From: Platerodrilus igneus
Lineage: Eukaryota > Arthropoda > Insecta > Coleoptera > Lycidae
Direction: 5' to 3'
Assembly (NCBI GenBank): GCA_036346225.1
Contig: JARFIW010001186.1
Location: 1,375,501-1,439,500, forward strand
DNA: 64,000 bases
The position numbers were made by a program, and so were the translations under genes. Below are positions 22,224-34,094 of this stretch, piece after piece (within the stretch, counting starts at the first letter, position 1; each line of letters begins with the position of its first letter). The notes beneath the pieces were generated by a model, which was not told the origin of the DNA, did not search any database, and saw nothing but the letters and a program-made list of their open reading frames with translations.

Positions 22224-23400
22224 CTGTGAAACCTACAAAATCCGTGAACTACGCTTTTCGAATCGAGCCTCAAGAATGGGCGTCAAGAATGCTGTGAAAC
22301 CTACAAAAAGCTATTGATTACCTTAACTGTGTTGGTCCATTGACTTTCTTCCGTTAATCGCCTCGGCTGCTCCTCTAGATAACTTTCATCCTCATACATA
22401 AAAAAAAACAAACACATTCCTACCACAAACATCAACGTTAACTCTATTTACATCAATATTCACAATACATTAAAATTTCAAAATTAAAATTCAGCATAAA
22501 TTTCAGTATCAGAAAATTTCAAGATTAAATTTGTTATCATTTTAAAGTGCATCCAGAATTAAAGTCCTTGTAGGATGCCTACTAATTACTATAACAATAT
22601 ATGCAGAGTACAAAGGGGGAGCATCTACCACCCCTTTACGTTAATTAACCAGGTTCGTCTAATTGAGCTCAAAGACATACCCTAAATTTTCATCATAATC
22701 CAGAACATCAATACTAAATACCCCTTTCTACTTAAACAAGCAAATTTCACCTTAAAATTAAAATATTATTGTTAGTACAATTTCACTACTGTCCATTTTA
22801 AATAAACAAATTATAAAGTTATTCAACACACACCAAAATATCAAAGTTCGAACAAAATAGTATAATTTACCTGAAGGTTACTGCACTCGTAGCTTCAATG
22901 TACATCGTCCCTTTGTTAATTACACCATTCCAACTGGGTTATATTTACGGCTGCCGATTCTCAACGCTTTTAAAATTTTCTCCATCACCATTTATTTAAA
23001 GTTGTTTCTGGGCTTTTCCGGAACTCATCTGTGTATATCTGAACCTTGTCTTGTGGATCCAGACACGTTTATGCACCATTTAATTATTAATACCCCCGAA
23101 AAATAACAAAGAAATTCATACTTCTTTCACCAATATACGCCAAAACTGCCTACTTGTGTGTATTTATTTGTCGTTGTAAATTTTACCAATTGGTACAGTA
23201 ATACTAAACTTTCTTTACCTTGTATCTTTTTTTCTAAGTGCACTAACGTACATTCATTGTAGCACGTAAAGAACAAGCTGTTTTAAATCACATAATATTC
23301 GAGCAAACTGTTTAAATTATTTAATATTAAAACCGGAAAACTAAAAAGCACTGTTTAACGCGTTCAATCAAATCGAAGATCTAAGAGAGCTTGTTCATAT
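22221..23400 (-). repeat. (TA)n-anchored repeat, probable third copy of the LTR-like family
   Basis: Starts TTGCTGTGAAACCTACAAAA, has a second GCTGTGAAACCTACAAAA at about 22290, and includes AATGGGCGTC. This is followed by the same style of A/C-rich plus strand (purine-rich minus strand) as the 24.77-26.76 kb copy. Beyond the first 100 bp the relation is by composition and position only. Confidence 0.4.
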
Positions 23401-23403
23401 TAA

Positions 23404-24335
23404 CCTCCGTATATATAGCGGTTAGCCTGTCTGTCGGTCTGTTCCCCAAAACGGCCAGTTTCTAGAATTTCGTCATTCTATGGTCCCATTCCGTAGCTCG
23501 GCATGCAATTTTTACGAATTTTGTACTCGCCACAGTTAAATCTCAGAAAATTTCCACACGGCACGCAACGTCTGGAAATAACTAATTGAATTTTATACAG
23601 AAATGTTATTTTTACCTCTCAAATTTTGCCTTTTATTTTCAACCAATCGCAACCCCATGACGTTGCTCTACTCACGCCTTTTTACTATATGTGTCTCGGT
23701 CTTGCGCCTATTATCTGTCTCTATCTACCCTGTTCTTATTAGTGCAAATTGATATTCCTTATTATCGATTATTTCAGTCCATGTGGACTATCTGGGTTAA
23801 ATAACCCCGTATCGCACCTTCTCGTGAATATTAAGCCACGGTTTCTCCAAGATTCTTTGTAACCATTAATTATCTGCAACATTTACGCAGAATGAGCTTT
23901 TTAAAAATACGCAGGTGTTTAAACATACTATTAATTCTCAGAGCTTGATTTCATGGTATTTTATTGGGTTTTTCAAGTTTTTATAGATATTATATGTTAC
24001 TAACGGTTCAATTAACTTCAATTACGATTATTATTAGTACATTTTTGTTTAATACCGGTTACTTAAAATAGAGTTAATTAATATAAATTTTGCACGTAAT
24101 TTTTATTTGTTTCTTTACTAGGGATAATTAAATTACCCGTAAAGTTTTCTAATACTGCTTCCTTTTATATAAAGCGTCTTATAAATAATTTAAATTTCTT
24201 AATTTTAATAAAACGAATGAATTTTTATGCTTCACGCTGTTATTTAATAACGCGTACCTTTTCCAAAAGCTTCTACACAGTGATTAAAATTATTTGATGT
24301 GATTATTTAATTTTCTACCCTGGTCTAAATATGAG

Positions 24336-24337
<2 letters not shown>
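23404..24337. other. mostly unrecognised; short GTCT-rich patch
   Basis: TAGCCTGTCTGTCGGTCTG at 23423 resembles the GTCT patch at 46677, a motif often found in insect repeat elements. Nothing else assigned. Confidence 0.35.

Positions 24338-24377
<40 letters not shown>
24338..24377. repeat. (TA)n microsatellite
   Basis: 40 bp TA run with no recognisable element at either side. Confidence 0.95.
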
Positions 24378-24380
<3 letters not shown>

Positions 24381-24704
24381 TTATTTCTTATTGTGGTTAT
24401 TTACTTAAATTGCAAAAAGTATTCGACGGCAATTCCGTAAAAGTTACTTATAATAACGCTGTCATTTACAAGTAATCAAACTAAAATGAGTTCTAAAGTT
24501 CTAAAGAACGTTTGCCCGAGAACTATAATGAAACTGTAATAATGTAATTAAAAATAGTTTGAAACTGTGTAGTATGTTTTAAACATAGTGAAAGTATGTA
24601 CAGAATGCTGCCACAGTAGTAGAATATTTTAAAATGATGTGAATTTTTCATTGGATATTTTTAAAGAAATTAATGAAAAAAATACAAAACATATAAAAAC
24701 CAGG
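24378..24704. other. unrecognised AT-rich DNA
   Basis: Nothing supported. Confidence 0.3.
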
Positions 24705-24725
24705 TTGTGTGTGTGTGTGTGTGTG

Positions 24726-24766
<41 letters not shown>
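24705..24766. repeat. (GT)n then (TA)n compound microsatellite
   Basis: GT run 24705-24725 and TA run 24728-24766. It gives rise to meaningless open frames of alternating Ile-Tyr or Cys-Val. Confidence 0.95.
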
Positions 24767-24768
<2 letters not shown>

Positions 24769-26760
24769 CGTGCTCCTGTTGGGTTCCTAAAATTGCTACA
24801 AGTCCTACAACTTGGGCGCCCATTAATACTGCGATCTTCTGTATGTTTCACGTTCTGGGACCTTTGCTTATAAAATGTGCCACGGCTGCTTTGCTCACTT
24901 TCCTGAAAATAAACTATCTACTCGAAAAATTATTCTACGGGAAAAAGACAACATTTATTTACAGTCCAACTAAATTGAATATGCAACACAACACAAAAAT
25001 TAGTCTCTTCTCCCTCTCTCTCTCTCTCTCTCTCACCTCATTTACAAATTATATACATCCTCTTTAATATACGCCCTTAACTGTACATTTCGAGATCAAT
25101 ATTTACACCATATAATATATCCAATTAATATAACAAGGACAAGCCATAATGTAAATTAGTTTACTCTTTGAAAACCTCATGCAAAAATTATATACATCCC
25201 CTCTTATATACGCCCTTAATTGTACATTTCAAGATCAATATTTACACCTGATAATATCCAATTAATGTAACAAGGACAAGCCATAATCTAAATTAGTTTA
25301 CTCTTTCAAAACCTCATGCAAAAATTATATACATCCCCTCTTATATACGCCCTTAATTGTACATTTCAAGATCAATATTTACACCTGATAATATCCAATT
25401 AATGTAACAAGGACAAGCCATAATCTAAATTAGTTTACTCTTTCAAAACCTAATGTAAAAATTATATACATTCTCTTTTATATGCGCTCTTACCAGTACA
25501 TTTCAAGATCAATATTTACACCTGATAATATCCGATTAATAATAAAAAAAAAAATAATAGGGCTTCAACACACTTCTTACTCTAACTCTGTTTCAATACA
25601 CGCTCATAGTAAAACCTTGACTTTTTAGTGCTAAATTTTCCACAGCAATATTCAAACACCCTTTTACCTTGTACATAATATAAAATATTTTCAATACCAT
25701 AAATTATTCACACAAAAATATTAAAAATAACCCAAATTAAAATATTCCATCAGAAACTTCCCTCTTTTTTTGTCCTTTTAGTTAATATACAATTATACAC
25801 CCAATCCACAAAGTCATTAATTACATATTTACACATGTACAACAATAAAGCACAGTTACCTGAGACACATATTTACACAAGGAGGCTGCTGCCTGAAACT
25901 GCTGCATGCACGAACACCTCTAACCTGGATTGTTTCATCCAACTTCTGCTGTAATCAAATTTACCACGAGGTCCTCTATCGTCAACCAAACTATTGCGGT
26001 ACCTCAAACCTCTTCTTCTATAACCATAGTTTTTGATAATAAACCATATTGATTAGGCGCTGACATTTACTCCATACTAATTGCATTATTTTTACAATAA
26101 GTGCAAAATAAAATCAAACTGCTTTTACTTAAAAGCGTTTATCGTAGTTCAAAAGATTATGCAATCGTATTAGCATATCGGAGTCTCAAAGTCGCAGTAT
26201 AATAATAGACTCAAAGCGTAAGAACGTCGAAAATCAAGAAAGCTTTCACTCAAATTCCTGCGACATATCCAAGTTTTGCACCTCTAAAAACTGTTACAAT
26301 TCCTAAAATCAACAAAGCCAAATTCTTACTTTCCACAAACCACCCCACACTCAACTCACGTTTACAACAATTTTACGTATCCTTTCCAACCGCCACTCTT
26401 AGTTATACAGTTTAAAAACACTTATTTAAAAATTAAGTTAAAGCTAACGAACATCGCACGTGTACTAATATTATTGTGGTATTTTTAAAAATCGATACTC
26501 AAAACAACATTGGCATTTATCTCAAGTCATCCAAGCTACGCCTCTAACTAACACGTATTATCTCCATCTCACTTCTACCTACGCATTTAAAATCACCTTT
26601 CTCTGTTACATAATATTCAATATTCGTTATATAACGAACGACTGTTACCCCATCCTATTCTGCTTATACTCAAGTTTTACGTCCTTTTTAGAAGTTATAA
26701 ATTTATTTCTCGTCTCACTAATTGACGCCGGTGACTAGACTACGTAGAATCGCTGTTGTT
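24767..26760 (-). mobile_element. LTR-like non-coding repeat (family R), minus orientation
   Basis: After (TA)n, the plus strand reads TTGCGTGCTCC and then, near 24810, CTACAACTTGGGCGCCC; its reverse complement GGGCGCCCAAGTTGTAG resembles a tRNA-Lys primer-binding site beside an LTR. Further on, 25560-25690 is a clear reverse-complement match to 47280-47470: both contain ATGTACAAGGTAAAA, AAGGTTTTACTATGAGC and AAGCCCT-TTA when read in family orientation. The plus-strand copy at 45.7-47.9 kb shares more blocks. No ORF. I infer a non-autonomous LTR-type element, but two matching LTRs are not demonstrated. Confidence 0.55.
25041..25545. repeat. 138-bp minisatellite, about 3.6 copies
   Basis: ATATACATCC or a near variant recurs at 25051, 25190, 25328 and 25464 (spacings 139, 138, 136 bp). 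Each unit includes ATACGCCCTTAA-TGTACATTTC and ACAAGGACAAGCCATAAT. The two middle copies are almost identical, the outer ones more diverged. Confidence 0.9.
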
Positions 26761-27132
26761 TGTCCAAGTCTTTTTTCCCCTATTTAATAATACAAGAAAA
26801 AATAAAACGGTTTAAAATCGAGCTAAAAGCTTTAGAAATATTCCTAACAACTTGTCTGCAATTTAATAAGAACGTTGAATTTGTGTTTAAAAATCTGAAA
26901 TTTAACTGCCGTATTATACATGGGATGTTTCTTGTATATCATGCGCTATATTTTCTGAATAATTATCTGAAAGATTATAAAAATTTAATTTTAACTTCCT
27001 GAAATTTACTGAAGAATTATTACATTCTAAACTATTTACTTTAAAAAAGTTATTTGATGTATTTTCACATGATGAATGCCAAATCAGTTTCAAAATAAAA
27101 AATAACACCCGTTCAGCCCCCAAATATAACAG

Positions 27133-27133
<1 letters not shown>
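26761..27133. other. unrecognised AT-rich DNA
   Basis: An 80-codon frame (26760-26999) has AT-rich composition only. Confidence 0.3.

Positions 27134-27172
<39 letters not shown>
27134..27172. repeat. (AT)n microsatellite
   Basis: About 39 bp of AT. Confidence 0.95.
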
Positions 27173-27176
<4 letters not shown>

Positions 27177-27224
27177 ATATTTGTGTGTAATTTCTTGGGA
27201 TGTAGGTCATAAATGTAAAAATGC

Positions 27225-27300
27225 TTTTTAATATTTGTATATAAACATTACGCGTTTCGGTATATTAAACCATGATCACATGTTTAAGTATATTAACAAT
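27225..27300 (+). repeat. possible terminal fragment of a Penelope-like or similar retroelement
   Basis: ATTACGCGTTTCGGTAT followed by ACCATGATCACATG resembles the 'ACGCGTTTCG ... ATCATC' terminal motif common at ends of Penelope-like elements. Only the motif is present. Confidence 0.25.
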
Positions 27301-27408
27301 GAAATAATTGGTCTACAATTAATATAAAGCACAGAACACAATCCATTTTGTACTTCTTTAATTATTGAATGTAAAAGTCAAGAAACGTTTTACACATCAC
27401 AATATATG

Positions 27409-27410
<2 letters not shown>

Positions 27411-27462
<52 letters not shown>

Positions 27463-27480
27463 CATATATATATACATATA
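27411..27480. repeat. (CA)n(TA)n compound microsatellite
   Basis: CA run 27411-27442 passing into TA run to 27480. Confidence 0.95.
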
Positions 27481-27523
27481 CTACTAATTTTCAAAATATC
27501 TTATACACAATAGTGATAGTCAT

Positions 27524-27943
27524 CAGTGGTGTTGTCGAGCCGGAACGCTCCGGAACGTCGTTCCGGTACTTCCTTTTTGGACAGGAACGCGTTCCGGAAC
27601 TAAAGATGATTTCTGATAACGAGAATTGGCTGACGTATTAAAAAAAAAATTAAAAAGAATTGCTGATTTTTTCTTCTAATTTTTGACGAATTTTTATATG
27701 TATTATTATAAACAAGGGTTTGATACATATACACAAAATGGGTTTCGTAATGATTTTCGTTTCCTTTCCCTTTTATGCTATATACAGGGTCAATCCTGGC
27801 GACGGGTAAAAATTGGGGGAAATACCCCCGTCGTTAAATTTGGGACAAGAGACCGCACAGAGCGGCCGCCTACCCAGGATCGGCCCTGTCTATATAATTA
27901 TATATACGCGTTCCGGTAAAAAAAAGTTAGCACAACACCACTG
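27524..27943. mobile_element. hAT-type MITE with 8-bp target duplication
   Basis: Ends are the inverted repeat CAGTGGTGTTGT, flanked by the exact 8-bp duplication ATAGTCAT at 27516-27523 and 27944-27951. Internally there are palindromic blocks of CCGGAACG/CGTTCCGG near both ends. No transposase; movement would depend on a hAT enzyme acting in trans. The element was later hit by a second MITE (27785-27888). Confidence 0.9.
27785..27888. mobile_element. nested small hAT-type MITE
   Basis: 104 bp with ends CAGGGTCAATCCTGG and, on the minus strand, CAGGGCCGATCCTGG. Flanks GCTATATA (27777-27784) and TCTATATA (27889-27896) are a 7/8 match, consistent with an older target duplication. It sits entirely within the 27524-27943 element, so it inserted later. 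Confidence 0.8.
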
Positions 27944-27951
27944 ATAGTCAT

Positions 27952-29500
27952 TTATATGATTTAATCTAACCACATATACAATCAGTTACGTATATACCGT
28001 GTGTAAAATATCCGCGTAAAAACAATGCAAATCTTATTAAATTTGCCAAACAAAACCCTTGTTAAATATGTGTGTAAAATATGCATTAGAACACGTTTTA
28101 TGTTACAATTATTAAGATGAAAATCTTTTTGCATTTTGCAAAACCATACAGAAAACGGAGACTTTAATTTTGACTCCCGTGTATGTATAACGTATTCTAG
28201 TAGGTTCATTAGTTTTAATAAATATTAATCCAGAATTTTTGTGAATACTAAAGACGAATGCGTCATTTTACTAAGAAATGTCGTATAAATTAAATAGATA
28301 AATGTCTATTCGAGAACGCCACGTGAACATTAAAAACTCATAAAATTGATATGAATTAATTTTATAGTTTTCAGGGTTACTATAAGATAAAATGCGACGC
28401 CCCACGATTAACTCCGCATGTTGGACAAGGACAAGGACACTAATTAGGTGATAAAGAGCGTCATTCTCGAAACTATAACATCATTACGGTGTATTGTGTT
28501 CCCAACGGAAAAGGAAAACTCTCCAATAGACATAATTTTAATATAAAAGCTGGAACTTGATTAGAACGATTTATTCAAGATAGATTCATTTATTAATTTG
28601 TGTTTTGCCAAGAACATGTAAGAATTGAGATTTATCATGCGGCGATTAATTCATAAAGTCGCAATCCATTTTAAGACGTCGAACATGTAACTTTGAATAA
28701 AGACGTAGTTCTGAAAACATAGCCCTTCATAAATATGGAACATTATTATTTTTTTCAAACACCACGAGAATTGAATAATCTTCGACATACATAGTTCTGA
28801 TGCAAAAAATACCTAATTTAATTAATTAAAAAATAAAAGATGCACTTTGAAAATTAAGATTTCAAATGGAGATTAAAAGTTATATGAACAAACTGGAAAA
28901 CTGGGATTTTAACGTCAATTTAAAAATAGAAATGGAAGGTATTTAATACCGTTTATGAGTTGGATAAGCGCTATTTGATTTTGTAACTATTGATTTAAGA
29001 TTTCTTTGTTTGTAACTGATATTTGAGCATTTTGTCATTTGAATTTAAGGTAGAATAAGTTTTTAATCGTATGATAATTTTGTTTTGTAAAGCGGAAATT
29101 TATCCGAAAATTCGGAGACAAAGTTCAAAACATTTCAACATTTAATAGATTATTTGGAGCACCATTGGTCAATTATACTCTTCCTTCGGGGTAGTTATAG
29201 ACAGTTAAATTATCAACAAGAGAAGAGATTTGGGTTCTGTAAATTTTAACATAAATTAGGTAAAAAATATTTTAATAATAAAGTAAATAGATACTTGTTA
29301 GAATTAATTTAATGTTTAAAAATTATGCTGTAAACAGTTCTATATTCTTTTGTATGAAAGATAATTGTTTTTGAATGTATAGATACTTTTTGAGATTGCT
29401 GTGTTTTATTTCATTTTGTAAATTCTATAGTAAAAATTTTTGTTGAGCTAGCCAGGCAAAGCAAAGTTAAAAAGAAAGTTAAGTTAGTAATTTTGACAAA
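27952..29500. other. unrecognised AT-rich DNA
   Basis: No supported gene or repeat; may include decayed 5' parts of the gypsy element that starts to be recognisable near 29515. Confidence 0.3.
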
Positions 29501-29514
29501 TTTGCAGTACAGCA

Positions 29515-30019
29515 GGATTTAATATTAGACAATGGCAAGAAATTTAGCAATAAAACAGTGAAAGAAATCTTGAATTTACATCTAATAAAAATTCACTTCA
29601 CCACACCAATGTATCATAAATGTAATTCGATTGTAGGAAGATTCTATCCAACAATTATAGAAGACTTAAAAATACTTAGGACAATGTATCCAGAAATAAA
29701 CGATCTTATAGACTACGCAATTATTCACTACAGCACTCGATTCATTTTAGCACAAATTACACACCACAAGAATTGACCTTCGGACACTCAGGCCTACGAA
29801 ACCCTGAGGAAATTCCTACGTCTCACACCAACTATACTGAATATGTGAAAAATCACGAAGTAAGATTGAAACACGTAGAAATACGAAGAAATAATATGAT
29901 AAAAAAACTAACCGTACTCGAGAAACACAATACTCAAGGAGACTCCAGTAAAGAGTTTAAGATAGGACGAACTATTTATAGAAGAAACACGAGTAGAAGT
30001 ATAAAGATAACAAACTTTT
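29515..30019 (+). pseudogene. gypsy integrase, C-terminal half, catalytic residue lost
   Basis: Integrase inserts the cDNA copy into the genome. The piece starts within the core at the second catalytic Asp (LDNGKKFSN). The region where the third catalytic residue, Glu, is normally found (before the RF of the VERF-type motif) has Gly, codon 29636-29638. The frame runs to a stop at 29776 and the protein continues in a second frame (29773-30019), starting TFGHSGLRNPEEIP and ending in a KIGRTIYRRNT segment typical of the C-terminal domain. A broken, inactive copy. Confidence 0.8.
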
Positions 30020-31547
30020 AGAACCTTACGAGATAACAAACCCGTTATCCAGAAACAAAACCGGTAAACGCAGACCCGAGATAATCTATATTAAAAAATT
30101 CGCTAAAACCTTTTATTGCTGCAGGTTTGCAATTTGCAGAGGCCTCTACACTTTAGATATGCATAGATTTGAAAACTTAAATGACAATCCCCGACTACTT
30201 TCACTAAAACTAGGAATATTATAAAATTCAATAGACAACTGGAGCTAGCTTTATTTAAAAATGAGACATCACACAACTAATTAAGGAATTCGGGACATTA
30301 AAACTAACGTATATGAAAATCAAAAATATTTACGACAACACCGCGTACAGTTCAACAGATTTCAAGACAGAAATGCACAACTATCACAATATTATACGAG
30401 CGTGAGAAAGTAAAATAAAGACACAAATATTTCAATTAAATCACCTAGTAAGTAATTGCCATAAATGAGGATTTATTAATTTCGCCGGATCTTTGATTAA
30501 AGTAATAACAGGAAACCTTGTCCAATAAGACGCAGAAAGATATGACAGCAATAACGTAAGAAAAAATCAATTTAAAACGATCCTCTAAGAACAAGTTACT
30601 ATAGTACAAAAGGCGGTAGACAGATTTATTATTGGCACAGAAACCTTAAGTAATAATCAATTAATAATAAAACAACGACTTAAACATTTAGACATTAATT
30701 CATATTGAAAAAGCATTTCAATATTACGTCATACAAACCATGTTTTTTACACTATTATGAAGCGGTTCAAATTATCTACAATATTAGAGAGAATAGGAGT
30801 TTTTATTACCTTTGCGAAACTAAATGCATTACACAATTCCCTAATTGCTCGAGGAGCTTAAGAAATTGAGCAATTAGACAAGATTAAATTTTCCTTTAAG
30901 CCAGATAAGAAGCACGTACTATTAATTGAAAAAGTAAACATACACCAAAGGTAACCAAATTGTATTTATATTGGATGTACCCCTAGTAGAGTCCAAAAAT
31001 TATTATTAGCTTTATCTTCACCCTTTTCCTACACCAAGTACAAACTCGTTTCAGACGATAATCCCACATTCCAAGTACTTACTACTAAGTAACGAAAAGT
31101 ATGCTTTATCAAATGTGAAGTGTAAAGAAACCTTAATAAACGAATATGTATGTCAAAAGAAACATACTTCCGAAATTGATGAAGAAGTGCCAAGTAAAAT
31201 TCAATTATTACAGTTTAATGCAAACCAAACAAACTGCGAACAAATACACGTGCGTATAACCGACACACGAATCCAGAAATTAGAAGCAAACAAAGGGATG
31301 GTATTAACCTTGAAAAAAAAATGATTGCAACAACAAAATGTGCCCAGCTAAATCAATATACAAAAACTTAAAATGCCCAAAAAAAGGCTGAATGTATGAA
31401 TAAACGACTTCAGCAGCACATTTTTGTGATATTAATGTATTTATTGTGATTATTGTAATGATAGTTATAGGAATATTTAGTTTTAAATTTGCTGGTAAAA
31501 TTATTGAAAAAAAGAAAAAGAGTTTTAAATTGAATAATGAAAAATAA
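30020..31547 (+). pseudogene. envelope-like region of the gypsy element, heavily decayed
   Basis: Position between integrase and the 3' LTR, plus scattered fragments, fit an envelope gene of the baculovirus-F-like group found in errantiviruses. A 69-codon open piece lies at 31115-31321, and near 31440-31500 a hydrophobic stretch followed by a Lys-rich short tail and stop (about 31547) looks like the membrane anchor and cytoplasmic end. Stops and shifts interrupt it throughout. Assignment rests on context more than on sequence. Confidence 0.5.
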
Positions 31548-31594
31548 ATAGAATAGCAAACAACACCCCTGTTGTTTTAAATATAAAGGGGAGG

Positions 31595-32176
31595 AGTTAC
31601 ATATTGCGTAAGCCATGTATAAGTTATATTACATTTACAATGGAATTATCACATATCGGCGGACGGAATAAACTTCCGTGGGAGCCAGTCGTATCCCTTT
31701 AAGATCATAAATTTATATATTTGTTTTGTGAGAGTCTTGTCTTTCTTTTATTATATGTTAATATATGAAGTCAATCTCTGTAGGTGGCAGTTGTACCCTT
31801 TCAAGACTAGAACTGTATTCATCTAATATTTATTCTATTTTATTTTATATCTGTCGTATATCCTCTTGTAGACGGATAAACGACATGTAAACACAGATAT
31901 AAAAGTATGGGAATCATAAATGTTCACACAGACCACCGAAAATGGTTATGAAAGGAATCTTATAAAAACGAGGAACAGACAGTCCAACTATACTTCAAGT
32001 TTAGAACTCATTTACAGTTTTAGTTAGATGTAAGTACGCATCGTGCGTAATTCTATGTTATTTCTAGTTTAGTTGTATACACGTTTTTAAAAACCTTTAG
32101 TTGTTACTAAAGAACAAAATTCGCGCAATAAATTTTAATAATAAACATACGTTCTTGGGTGGAAAACGACATAATT
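31595..32176 (+). repeat. 3' LTR of the gypsy element
   Basis: A purine-rich tract (AAAGGGGAGG, 31586-31594) directly precedes AGTTAC, the usual first bases of errantivirus LTRs; the end is placed at ATAATT near 32176, close to the expected complement. Within it are TATA-like boxes (TATAAAAG near 31899 and 31957) and AATAAA near 32126, in the correct order for promoter and polyadenylation signal. About 580 bp. Confidence 0.65.
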
Positions 32177-32625
32177 GATACAATTGAGACGAATGAGAAG
32201 AAATTTTAATTGCTACAAGCAGTTAACCACAGTACAATGTTGCCAACAAGTATGAGGAAGAAATAAAAATTTACCTTAATCTTGGAATTGCATCCTTTTC
32301 AAAACATTCGTTAAAAGATCAATTGTCAAGTTTCTATTCTGCACACTTTTACGTTCGGCAGTTTGTGATGGAACGGACCTATAGAATTTTAAATATATTT
32401 TGGTTTAAACGTATAGAGAAACTGTAAACGTGTAGTAGATGCTAAACCTTTAAATGTTTAAACCGAATTGCTCTAGTGCCTGTCTGAATGCGTGAATTGT
32501 TACAAGAATTTTACTTTCATCTAGTATATATTTAAAAAAAGTGCAATATACACACTTTGACTTTAATTTGTAAGAAGAAAACCATAGACTGCATTGTAAG
32601 TCTAGTTTTAGAAATTGTATAATGC
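32177..32625. other. unrecognised DNA
   Basis: No supported gene or repeat. Confidence 0.3.
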
Positions 32626-32664
32626 GAAGGGCCACAAAAAAATTGCTCTACTTATTTTGTTTAT

Positions 32665-32829
32665 TTAAATTTCGACTTCGATGTCGAAATTTAGTTAAAT
32701 TTTGAATTCGATCTCGAAATTTACTTAAATTTCGACTTCGATCTCGAAATTTATTTAAGTTTCGACTTCGATGTCGAAATTTAGTTAAATTTCGACTTTG
32801 ATATCGAAATTTAGTTAAATTTCGACAAA
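32665..32829. repeat. left subterminal palindromic array
   Basis: Tandem units of roughly 30 bp built on AAATTTCGACTTCGATNTCG and its complement. Confidence 0.85.
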
Positions 32830-33364
32830 TTAAGCTGTTTTTATTTTTTATGTATATTTAAATCTTATCCAAGCTTGATTGTAATAACTGAAAAATGAAT
32901 GTATTGTCCCACATTGTACTGGTGCATTAGTAAATACGTTGTCTATTACTGTGTTTAAAATTTTTTTCCCAGCAACTATTACACTGTCAAAAAAACCTGC
33001 AGTTTTTCGATAATCTATGACTCAATAGCTACTATCCCTATTAAAATCAAAATTTTAGCTTTGGAAATGTAGGAGAATAGAGGGGGCGGTCATATTTGGG
33101 ACATTTTCAGCTATATCATGAAAACTACTGGACCGAAAATTGTAAAAAAATATTTTTAGAAGCCTTTTAGAATCTTCTTTCAAATGATACCTCATACGAT
33201 ATATTTATTAAAACTTTTTTTCCTTTGAGCCAATTGACCCCCGCCATTTTAATCTAAAAATATTTTTTTCTATTTTATGACTGTCGATATATGTGCGCGC
33301 CATAAAGACCTAGCATTGTGCCAAATTTCAAATACCTACGTTACTTAGTTTTCGAGAAAAACCT

Positions 33365-33442
33365 GTGTAACAGACGAACGGACGGACACGAGAGTGATCT
33401 TATAAAGGTTCCGTTATACCTTATAAGGTACGGAACTCTAAA
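33365..33442 (+). repeat. conserved GTTCCGT/ACGGAAC repeat end
   Basis: Reads AACAGACGAACGGACGGACA, then GTGATCTTATAAAGGTTCCG and a closing GGTACGGAACTCTAAAAA. This block, with its upstream TTTTCGAGAAAAACC, is a recurrent sequence in insect repeats. Confidence 0.6.
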
Positions 33443-33679
33443 AATTATTAAAAAATTACAAAAACATGTCGAACGATTTATAGAGATTGTCATTTATTGA
33501 CGATATTTCATTGTTTCGGTCATATTTGAGAGAGTTATGACGTCATCTATATTTTTCTTAAATATTATGGATTTGAGAAGACTATTTTTTTCTACTTAAC
33601 ATTGAAGTAAATATGAATATGGGCTACATAAATTTTTTTTCCAGAAAATAGAATTTATACTATACACAAACATCTACTA

Positions 33680-33935
33680 AAAATTGAAAACAAATATCAA
33701 ATAACTACAGAAAATGTTCGAATTGGAAGCCGTTGACGGTCTAACAATGACCAAGGCGGTCTATGAACTCTTTTTGAACTTCATCAATAACGTCCACAGG
33801 TATACGTCGTACTTCTTGCAAAGTGTTCTCTTAACTCGTCCAAATTTATCGGTTAAGTAAGTAACCCAATAGAAAATAATCGAGCGAAGTCAATATGGTG
33901 TCGGCACCGTATTGGATTTATAACATTATGGTCTA
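33680..33935 (-). pseudogene. mariner-type transposase C-terminal relic
   Basis: Minus-strand translation gives, in shifting frames, SLDYFLLGYL (compare LDFFLWGYL around the third catalytic Asp), then INLDELREHFA, and later VIDEVQKEFIDRLGHC and VNGFQFEHFL. This order matches the C-terminal third of DUF4817-type mariner transposases such as the one at 5929-6983. Several stops and at least two shifts. Confidence 0.65.
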
Positions 33936-33957
33936 AGACTGTTGAGGAAAAATGTTC

Positions 33958-34094
33958 TAAAATTTAACTAAATTTCGACATCGAAGTCGAAATTTAACAA
34001 AATTCGAGATCGAAGTCGAAATTTAATTAAATTTCGAGATCTAAGTCGAAATTTAACTAAATTTCGACATCGAAGTCGAAATTTAACTAAAATA
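33958..34094. repeat. right subterminal palindromic array
   Basis: Four units in inverted orientation relative to the left array. Confidence 0.85.

Larger units (their letters stand above)
29515..32176 (+). mobile_element. 3' portion of an errantivirus-type Ty3/gypsy element
   Basis: Order on the plus strand is integrase (from its core), an envelope-like region, a polypurine tract and a 3' LTR, the layout of envelope-bearing insect gypsy elements. Gag, protease, RT and 5' LTR are absent, so the copy is 5'-truncated. The coding parts are broken by stops and frameshifts. Confidence 0.75.

Noticed and set aside
24629..25067. Open frames with Ile-Tyr or Thr-His repeats near 24.6-25.1 kb
   Set aside because: Products of (TA)n and (GT)n microsatellites with short flanks.
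25041..25545. CRISPR-like repeat-spacer structure
   Set aside because: The whole 138-bp unit repeats, with no unique spacers; it is a minisatellite.
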